Shown: positions 1-5,054 of the stretch, piece by piece
Layout: each line of letters begins with the position of its first letter
How positions within the stretch are numbered: the first letter of the stretch is position 1
Source: CAIVPM01 sp964615145
GTDB taxonomy: Bacteria; Bacteroidota; Bacteroidia; Chitinophagales; Chitinophagaceae
Length of the DNA: 6,907 nucleotides
Direction: 5' to 3'
Assembly (NCBI GenBank): GCA_964615145.1
Contig: CAZTOP010000099.1
Coordinates: 1 to 6,907, forward strand
Made by a program: the position numbers and the translations under genes
Notes under the pieces: model-generated
Told to the model about the DNA's origin: nothing
Database searches by the model: none
Seen by the model: the letters and a program-made list of their open reading frames with translations, nothing else

Positions 1-13
1 TATTTATTCAGAC

Positions 14-391
14 TTATACAACTGCAATCATACTTATCTCCACATTCACATTTTTAGGTAAACCTTTTACTGCAAAAGTTTCTCTTGCAGGGCAACTGCC
101 TGAAAAATAGGAGCCATACACAGCGTTAACCCTTGAAAACAAGTCCATACTGCTTAATAAAATGGTTGTTTTTACAGCATTTTCAAAACTAGAATTTGCT
201 TCTGATAAAATAGCTTGCAAGTTTTTCATTACCTGATGTGCTTCTGCTTCAATATTAGAAACTTCTACTTCTCCTGTTTCTGGAACAATAGAAATTTGCC
301 CACTGATATATAACATTCCATTGGCAATAACAGCCTGACTATAAGGCCCAATAGGTGCCGGTGCATTGTTTGTATTCACTATTGTTTTCAT
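14..391 (-). CDS. RidA family (YjgF/YER057c/UK114) reactive intermediate deaminase
   Basis: This is a 125-aa protein of normal family length. RidA proteins hydrolyse reactive enamine/imine intermediates, such as 2-aminoacrylate from PLP-dependent dehydratases, to 2-keto acids and ammonia in the cytoplasm, usually as trimers. Family landmarks seen here are the N-terminal APxPIGPYSQA segment (residues 10-20, with Tyr17), the ISGQI strand (29-33), and the C-terminal signature starting PAR at 101-103 and ending VEIS at 117-120. Arg103 is in the place of the carboxylate-binding arginine and Glu118 in the place of the catalytic glutamate, so the protein is probably active. The gene is complete, with TAA at 14-16. 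It is divergent from the dehydrogenase-like gene starting at 468. No clear promoter or Shine-Dalgarno was seen for it. The exact RidA subfamily and the physiological substrate cannot be fixed from sequence alone, so I give no gene symbol. Confidence 0.93.
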   Translation of the reverse strand: MKTIVNTNNAPAPIGPYSQAVIANGMLYISGQISIVPETGEVEVSNIEAEAHQVMKNLQAILSEANSSFENAVKTTILLSSMDLFSRVNAVYGSYFSGSCPARETFAVKGLPKNVNVEISMIAVV

Positions 392-442
392 TAATAATTA
401 ATTTGAAAAGCAAATAACCGAAATTACTTTTATATGCTCGCC

Positions 443-450
443 TACATTTG
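443..450 (+). promoter_or_regulatory. Possible Bacteroidota -7 promoter element for the gene at 468
   Basis: TACATTTG matches the Bacteroidota -7 consensus TAnnTTTG exactly and lies 17 bp before the ATG at 468, which implies a very short leader. No TTG/TTTG -33 element is found 19-21 bp upstream; the nearest TTTG (402-405) is too far away. This is therefore a weak call in AT-rich sequence where chance matches are expected. Confidence 0.25.
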
Positions 451-467
451 CAAAATTCTTATAGATT

Positions 468-1076
468 ATGAATATTATCATCAATGCTTCTGAAAATCAG
501 AAAGCTATTTTACAGGGAAAAATAAATCAGTTATCGACAAATATTACTTGGTATAGTAATACAATTGCTGAAGCGGATGCTTACATAGATTTATTATTTG
601 ATGGAGAGGAGTCTGTATTTCAAAACATCATTAACAAACCAGTTATTGTTAATGATGTTATTAATACTTGTGAAAACTTGCCAATTAACTTTTGTAGAAT
701 TAATGCTTGGAATAGTTATTTGGAAAATGATAAACTAGAGGTTTGTACTTCAAATAAAGATTTGCAATCAAGCATTGAAAGTATCCTTAATGAAATCGGC
801 TACAAATGTTTATTTGTAAACGATATTGCAGGAATGGTTTCAGCAAGAGCTGTGTCGATGATTATTAATGAAGCATATTTTGGTATTGAAGATGAAATTA
901 GCACCAAAGAACAAATTGATATAGCAATGAAACTTGGAACGAATTATCCTTATGGACCGTTTGAATGGGCTGAAAAAATTGGAATCAAAAACATTGCAGC
1001 TTTATTAGTTGAGTTATATAAAACAGATGAAAGATATAAACCGTCTGATTTATTATTGAAAGAAGCTAATTCCTAA
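468..1076 (+). CDS. 3-hydroxyacyl-CoA dehydrogenase C-terminal-domain-like protein, probably not a dehydrogenase
   Basis: This is a 202-aa protein. Residues about 119-197 resemble the 3HCDH C-terminal (dimerisation/substrate) domain: DIAGMVSARAVSMIINEAYF with Asn134, a helix ending in IDIAMKLGTNYPYGPFEW (150-167), then IGIKNI. Authentic 3-hydroxybutyryl-CoA dehydrogenases are about 280-300 aa, with a Rossmann domain of about 180 residues carrying GxGxxG. Here only about 118 residues precede the C-terminal domain, and they show no GxGxxG. The region 74-92 can be aligned by eye with the HFFNPxPxxxLVE block; the catalytic His then falls on Asn79, while Glu91 matches the conserved Glu. I infer a shortened, degenerate N-domain and probably no NAD-dependent oxidoreductase activity. 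The protein may be a CoA-ester-binding or structural pseudoenzyme. The gene is complete, has no Shine-Dalgarno, and ends 10 bp before tsaB, so the two are probably co-transcribed. Annotating it simply as 3-hydroxybutyryl-CoA dehydrogenase would overstate it. Confidence 0.8.
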   Translation: MNIIINASENQKAILQGKINQLSTNITWYSNTIAEADAYIDLLFDGEESVFQNIINKPVIVNDVINTCENLPINFCRINAWNSYLENDKLEVCTSNKDLQSSIESILNEIGYKCLFVNDIAGMVSARAVSMIINEAYFGIEDEISTKEQIDIAMKLGTNYPYGPFEWAEKIGIKNIAALLVELYKTDERYKPSDLLLKEANS

Positions 1077-1086
1077 AACCCAAAAA

Positions 1087-1785
1087 GTGGCATTAATATT
1101 AAATATAGATACTGCAACAGAATTCGCATCGGTTTGCATTAGCAATGAAAATGAAATGATTGCTTATGAAGAAAATCTAGAGCAAAAAAGTCACGCTTCT
1201 TTTTTGCAACCTGCGATTAAAAAAGCAATGGACAATATACAATTGGCAATGGAAGATATTGATGCAATTGCAGTTACTAATGGTCCAGGAAGCTATACAG
1301 GATTAAGAGTAGGATTAGCATCAGCTAAAGGGCTGTGTTTTGCATTAAACAAACCGCTGATACTTCTAAACACTCTGGAAGTAATGGCGTTCGCAAGTAT
1401 TGAGGAATTAGAAATAAGGAATAAGGAACTAGTAAATCAAACATTGTTTTGCCCAATGATTGATGCAAGAAGAATGGAGGTTTTTACAGCTTTATATGAT
1501 AAAGACTTAAATGCTCTTATTGCTCCTTGTGCAATGATTTTGGATAGTCAATCATTTGCAGACGAACTTGCAAAAAATAAAATTGTTTTTAGTGGAAGTG
1601 GTAGCAGTAAATTGCAAGAACTAAATTTTGGTAATAATGCAATCACTAGCAATGTTCTTTATTCTGCAAAAAATATGATTGAATTATCTCTTAAAAAATA
1701 TCAACAAAAAGACTTTGCAGATTTAGCATATTCAACACCAGATTATCACAAAGAATTTTATACACTAATGGGTAAAAAACATTAG
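1087..1785 (+). CDS. tsaB: tRNA (adenosine(37)-N6)-threonylcarbamoyltransferase complex subunit TsaB
   Basis: This is a 232-aa TsaB of typical length. With TsaD and TsaE, TsaB transfers the threonylcarbamoyl group made by TsaC to A37 of ANN-decoding tRNAs (t6A). TsaB is the non-catalytic ASKHA-fold partner that dimerises with TsaD. Seen here are the opening ILNIDTATEFASV (4-16), the hallmark GPGSYTGLRVGLASAKGL (66-83), CPMIDARRMEVF (122-133) and the SGSGSSK loop (169-175). The HxxxH metal site of TsaD is absent. The start is GTG at 1087: it gives the canonical N terminus, whereas the next internal ATG would delete the first strand and the DTATE motif. There is no Shine-Dalgarno; the 10-bp gap from the preceding gene suggests translational coupling. 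Residues about 104-119 form a charged linker encoded over a degenerate 7-bp repeat tract (1405-1432). The stop codon overlaps that of the convergent GSCFA gene. Confidence 0.95.
   Translation: MALILNIDTATEFASVCISNENEMIAYEENLEQKSHASFLQPAIKKAMDNIQLAMEDIDAIAVTNGPGSYTGLRVGLASAKGLCFALNKPLILLNTLEVMAFASIEELEIRNKELVNQTLFCPMIDARRMEVFTALYDKDLNALIAPCAMILDSQSFADELAKNKIVFSGSGSSKLQELNFGNNAITSNVLYSAKNMIELSLKKYQQKDFADLAYSTPDYHKEFYTLMGKKH
1405..1432 (+). repeat. Four degenerate 7-bp tandem units inside tsaB
   Basis: Read in steps of seven, the units are GAATTAG (1405-1411), AAATAAG (1412-1418), GAATAAG (1419-1425) and GAACTAG (1426-1432). All end in G and differ from the first by 0-2 bases. They encode part of the charged linker EELEIRNKEL before CPMIDARRMEV. 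Seven is not a multiple of three, so gain or loss of one unit would shift the tsaB frame. The pattern is seen directly; its origin as a microsatellite-like expansion is inference. Confidence 0.5.
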
Positions 1786-2777
1786 TCTGTTTTAAAGTAA
1801 TCCAACTCTTTGCTAAAGTCTAAATAACTATGTTGTTCCTGTAATTGATTCACTTTATCATAATAATTCTCTAAGAAACTTTTGTGCTGATTGCTTGTAG
1901 CATTAAATGGCTTATGATTGAAAGCATTGTTTATTTCTGCAATATACTGCATCAATTTTTTAGAGTCTTCAGAAATGCAGCTATCTACAAATTTTTCCCA
2001 GACATATTGTGTTGCATAGTAATTTGGATGCACTAAATCCTCAGCGAAAAATCTGTAATCTCTTAAATCATCAATTACCAATTCATAAGCCGGGAAATAA
2101 TACAGTTTTCCTAAGCGTTCTAATAAATCGTGAACAGCTTGAACAAGAACAGCCTTACTACGATTATTATTTATAGCACCTTCACGTAAATGACGTACAG
2201 GACTAATGGTGAAAATAATTTTAATATCAGGATTAAATGCACCAAGTCTGTCAAGCATTGTAGCAAGTACCAAAATTGCTTGGTCAACACGAAGCAAACG
2301 TTTATCAAACCAATCAGCAGGAGCTTTATGATTGTTGGCAGCAACGGTTCCAACTTTAGCATTTAATGCTTTATCTGTAAGTGTATAAATCCAAGCAGAG
2401 CCTAATGTTATTAATATATAATCAGCTTTTTTAAGAAAGGCATTTGCCTCTCTTGTGGTTTCATTTATTTTTTGTAAAGCATCTTCTGCAGTAATGCCAG
2501 AAAATCTGCTATGATGCTGCCAGCTATGCCATCCTTCATTATAATTAAATAAGTCTTCAATAGTATACTCTTTACATTCAATCACATTAATAATGGCTTC
2601 ACTTACGCTTACTGGATTAAATAAAATTCCATTTGGATTTTCATAAACCTCAAACTTATGTTTACGCAATTTTTCGCCAATATTTTCTGTAAAGCAAGAG
2701 CCCACAAGCATTAATTTGCTTTTATGTGAAATTGATTGCTCTAATTTTTTTATATCGAATTCTGTTCTAAATTTCAT
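1782..2777 (-). CDS. GSCFA domain-containing protein (SGNH/GDSL-hydrolase-like, uncharacterised)
   Basis: This is a 331-aa protein of the GSCFA family, named after its conserved N-terminal motif, here LVGSCFTENIG (24-34). Other conserved blocks are NPNGILFNP (47-55), HSRFSG (89-94), LITLGSAWIY (122-131), TISPVRHLREG (190-200), NRSKA (205-209) and the block 228-252 ending DLVHPN. The family is placed in the SGNH hydrolase clan. By that model Ser27 would be the nucleophile and Asp247-xx-His250 the block-V Asp/His pair; both are present, so an esterase- or acyltransferase-type activity is plausible but unproven. No signal peptide or membrane segment is seen, so it is probably cytoplasmic. It is the third gene of a likely purD operon, starting 8 bp after the lyase gene, and its stop overlaps that of convergent tsaB. 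Substrate is unknown to me. Confidence 0.9.
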   Translation of the reverse strand: MKFRTEFDIKKLEQSISHKSKLMLVGSCFTENIGEKLRKHKFEVYENPNGILFNPVSVSEAIINVIECKEYTIEDLFNYNEGWHSWQHHSRFSGITAEDALQKINETTREANAFLKKADYILITLGSAWIYTLTDKALNAKVGTVAANNHKAPADWFDKRLLRVDQAILVLATMLDRLGAFNPDIKIIFTISPVRHLREGAINNNRSKAVLVQAVHDLLERLGKLYYFPAYELVIDDLRDYRFFAEDLVHPNYYATQYVWEKFVDSCISEDSKKLMQYIAEINNAFNHKPFNATSNQHKSFLENYYDKVNQLQEQHSYLDFSKELDYFKTD

Positions 2778-2785
2778 AAATATTG

Positions 2786-3646
2786 TTATATAAAAACACT
2801 ATCTGCCATTAGTAATGATTCGGTAAAAGCAGTTTTATTATAGTTATTAAATAAATTTTGTTCTTCAAAATATGCAATCATCTTTTCACTGTCCATATTG
2901 CCCACTAAATCATCTTGTGCCATAGGGCAGCCACCAATTCCTTTTAAAGCACCATCAAATCGCTTACAACCTGCATCAACAGCAGCTTGGAGCTTTTCTT
3001 TCCAGTTGAATTGTGTTGAGTGCAAATGAACTCCAAAGGCGGTGTTTGAATACTGTGGAATCAATGTTGTTAATGCAAAACTAATTTGCTCAGCAGTGCC
3101 CAAACCAACAGTATCTGCAAGTGATATAATTTCAATATTTCTGTTTACCATTTCATCAGCCCACTTCAATAAAATTTCTTCATTATAAATATCTCCATAA
3201 GGATTGCCAAAGCCCATACTTAAATAAACAACAAGTTGTTTATTATTCTTAATACATAGTTCTTGAATTTCATCTATTCGTTGCAAACTTTCTTCTTGTG
3301 TGCTATTGGTATTTCTTAATTGAAAAGTTGGTGAAATGGAAAAAGGAAATCCTAAATAACTTATTTCATCATAGCAAACAGCTTCTTCTGCACCACGAGT
3401 GTTTGCTACTATTGCAAGCAATTTTGTTTTCGTATTCCCTAATTCCAAACTCCTAATTACCTGAGCAGTATCAGCCATTTGAGGGATTGCTTTTGGCGAA
3501 ACAAAACTGCCAAAATCTAAAGTATCAAAACCAACTTGTAGCAGTGTATTTAAGTACTTTATTTTTTGTTCTGTAGGAATAAAATGCTGCCATCCTTGCA
3601 TAGCATCACGTGGACATTCTATCAGTTGAATCTTATTATTTTCCAT
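2786..3646 (-). CDS. Hydroxymethylglutaryl-CoA lyase family protein
   Basis: This is a 286-aa HMGL-like TIM-barrel protein. HMG-CoA lyases cleave 3-hydroxy-3-methylglutaryl-CoA to acetyl-CoA and acetoacetate, the last step of leucine degradation. By-eye comparison with the human enzyme finds the expected active-site set: Arg13-Asp14 in ECPRDAMQ, GSFVSPKAIPQM (46-57), Asp178 in SLADTVGLGT, metal ligands His207 and His209 in VHLHS, catalytic Cys240 in GIGGCPMAQ, Asn250 and Glu254. Two deviations stand out: the usual RDGLQNE is RDAMQGW, and the position of human Glu72 is Asp44. The GxGGCP loop favours a true HMG-CoA lyase over isopropylmalate or citramalate synthases, but a related acyl-CoA substrate is possible. 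The length is close to that of mature HMG-CoA lyases. It lies 20 bp after purD and 8 bp before the GSCFA gene, so it is probably co-transcribed. No Shine-Dalgarno is visible. Confidence 0.87.
   Translation of the reverse strand: MENNKIQLIECPRDAMQGWQHFIPTEQKIKYLNTLLQVGFDTLDFGSFVSPKAIPQMADTAQVIRSLELGNTKTKLLAIVANTRGAEEAVCYDEISYLGFPFSISPTFQLRNTNSTQEESLQRIDEIQELCIKNNKQLVVYLSMGFGNPYGDIYNEEILLKWADEMVNRNIEIISLADTVGLGTAEQISFALTTLIPQYSNTAFGVHLHSTQFNWKEKLQAAVDAGCKRFDGALKGIGGCPMAQDDLVGNMDSEKMIAYFEEQNLFNNYNKTAFTESLLMADSVFI
3432..3459 (-). repeat. Degenerate 7-bp tandem units inside the HMG-CoA lyase-like gene
   Basis: Read on the minus strand in steps of seven, the units are TAATTAG (3459-3453), GAGTTTG (3452-3446), GAATTAG (3445-3439) and the poorer GGAATAC (3438-3432). 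The third is identical to the first unit of the tsaB tract, and both tracts are 28 bp. They encode IRSLELGN, a segment that does not look like an insertion in the lyase. This is weaker than the tsaB tract and could be chance in AT-rich coding DNA. Confidence 0.3.
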
Positions 3647-3666
3647 TAATGAGATTGTTAAAAATA

Positions 3667-4953
3667 TTATTCAAATTCATAACCAATATCTTTTCTAAAA
3701 TACATTCCATCGAAGTTAATCTGGGATAAAATTTGTTTGCTTTTATCAACAGCTTCTTTTATTGAATTGCCCTGAGATGTAGCAGTTAAAACCCTTCCAC
3801 CATTTGTAATTAAGTTATTTTGTTCATCAATTGCAACTCCAGCAAAAAAAACCTTTGAGCTAGGTTCTATCACGACATCATCAAATTTACTAATGATAAT
3901 ATTTTTCTTATAATCACTTGGATAACCTCCACTCACAGCCATAACAGTTGCAAAATATCCTTCATTATATTCAATGTTTGCATCTATTAAAGTGCCATTG
4001 TCCATTGCTGCAAAAAGACTTACTAAATCAGTTTCTAATCTTGGTAGAATAACTTCTGTTTCAGGATCTCCCAATCTGCAATTATATTCAATAACAAAAG
4101 GTTCTCCGTTCTTGTTCATCAATCCTAAAAAAATAAATCCATTGTAAACTAAGTCATCATCTTTCAACCCTTGAATGGTTGGTTTTATAATCCTGTCTTC
4201 AACTTTTTGCATGAATGCATCATCCATAAAAGGCACAGGAGTTACACAACCCATTCCACCTGTATTTAATCCAGTATCACCTTCACCAATTCTTTTGTAA
4301 TCTTTTGCGTGACCAATAATTTGATAATCTGTTCCATTGGTTAAAACAAAAACACTTACTTCAATTCCGTGCAAAAATTCTTCAACTACAACTTTGCTAG
4401 ATGCATTGCCAAATTGTTTGTTGATAATCATTTCTTCAAAAACCTGTAAAGCATCTTGATGATTTAAAGAAATCACAACTCCTTTGCCCGCAGCCAATCC
4501 ATCAGCTTTTAGCACAATTGGTAAAGAATGATTTTGTAAATATTGTTTCCCTGCTTCATAATTATCTAAAGTAAATTCAGTATAAGCAGCAGTTGGGATA
4601 TTATTTTTTTGCATAAACTGTTTTGCAAAAGCCTTGCTTCCTTCAAGTTGAGATGCAGCAGCAGATGGAGCAACAATTATCATATTGTTTAACTGTTCAT
4701 CATTTCTTAAATAATCATAAATGCCTTTTACTAAAGGCTCTTCTGGCCCAACAACAACAAGCTGAATATTATTGTCAACACAAAATTGTTTGATGCTTTC
4801 AAAATCAAGTATATCAATGTTTACATTTGTTCCGTACATTGAAGTTCCTGCATTTCCTGGTGCAATAAAAAGTTGAGAGCAATGATGACTTTGCTGCATT
4901 TTCCAGGCAAGTGCATTCTCTCTGCCTCCAGAACCTAAAAGTAAAATATTCAT
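3667..4953 (-). CDS. purD: Phosphoribosylamine--glycine ligase (GAR synthetase)
   Basis: This is a 428-aa protein, full length for PurD (about 430 aa). It makes glycinamide ribonucleotide from 5-phosphoribosylamine, glycine and ATP, the second step of de novo purine synthesis. Domains in order are the N-terminal Rossmann-like domain (LLLGSGGREN, 4-13; VVVGPEEPLVKGI, 66-78), the ATP-grasp region with GSKAFAKQFM (105-114), LKADGLAAGKGV (148-159) and GDTGLNTGGMG (225-235), and the ligase signature IEYNCRLGDPETE (288-300), where Glu289 and Asn291 are the expected metal ligands. The C-terminal domain carries MAVSGGYP (338-345) and ends FRKDIGYEF. One oddity is that the nearly invariant GGREHAL of this family is GGRENAL here (Asn13). 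It is the first gene of a probable minus-strand operon with the lyase-like and GSCFA genes. No convincing promoter was found upstream. Confidence 0.97.
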   Translation of the reverse strand: MNILLLGSGGRENALAWKMQQSHHCSQLFIAPGNAGTSMYGTNVNIDILDFESIKQFCVDNNIQLVVVGPEEPLVKGIYDYLRNDEQLNNMIIVAPSAAASQLEGSKAFAKQFMQKNNIPTAAYTEFTLDNYEAGKQYLQNHSLPIVLKADGLAAGKGVVISLNHQDALQVFEEMIINKQFGNASSKVVVEEFLHGIEVSVFVLTNGTDYQIIGHAKDYKRIGEGDTGLNTGGMGCVTPVPFMDDAFMQKVEDRIIKPTIQGLKDDDLVYNGFIFLGLMNKNGEPFVIEYNCRLGDPETEVILPRLETDLVSLFAAMDNGTLIDANIEYNEGYFATVMAVSGGYPSDYKKNIIISKFDDVVIEPSSKVFFAGVAIDEQNNLITNGGRVLTATSQGNSIKEAVDKSKQILSQINFDGMYFRKDIGYEFE

Positions 4954-4993
4954 AAAAATTATATAGGCGGCGAAAGTAATTGTGAAATTGCAA

Positions 4994-5022
4994 TTGCTGG
5001 TTTAAGATTTATCCCTATTTTG
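4994..5022 (+). promoter_or_regulatory. Possible Bacteroidota-type promoter for the POT transporter gene
   Basis: A TTG at 4994-4996 (-33-like) and TATTTTG at 5016-5022 (-7-like; one T shorter than TAnnTTTG) are separated by 19 bp, within the usual Bacteroidota spacing. The transcript would start near 5029, giving a leader of about 26 nt before the ATG at 5055. Placement fits, but the -7 element is imperfect and the region is AT-rich. Confidence 0.35.
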
Positions 5023-5054
5023 CCAACTTAAATTTATAAACGAAAACTTACTGT

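Noticed and set aside
1087..1785. TsaB gene as a TsaD-type catalytic subunit
   Set aside because: The protein is too short and lacks the HxxxH metal-binding motif of TsaD; GPGSYTGLRVG is the TsaB hallmark.
2171..2362. 63-aa minus-strand frame inside the GSCFA gene
   Set aside because: It lies wholly within the GSCFA coding sequence in another frame; the GSCFA protein has clear family motifs across this stretch and the short frame has no recognisable features.
2786..3646. Lyase-like gene as isopropylmalate, citramalate or homocitrate synthase
   Set aside because: Those enzymes are longer and lack the GxGGCP catalytic cysteine loop seen here at 237-241 of the protein.
4971..4978. CGAAAGTA as a minus-strand -7 element for purD
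   Set aside because: It has one mismatch to CAAAnnTA (the reverse of TAnnTTTG) and no partner -33 element at 19-21 bp, so it is not supported.
4978..4997. Three AATTG copies and the palindromes AATTGCAATT and GCAATTGC in the purD-transporter gap, as a possible operator
   Set aside because: They are very short and low in complexity in an AT-rich gap, and one copy is already used as the possible -33 element. There is no support for a regulator site.
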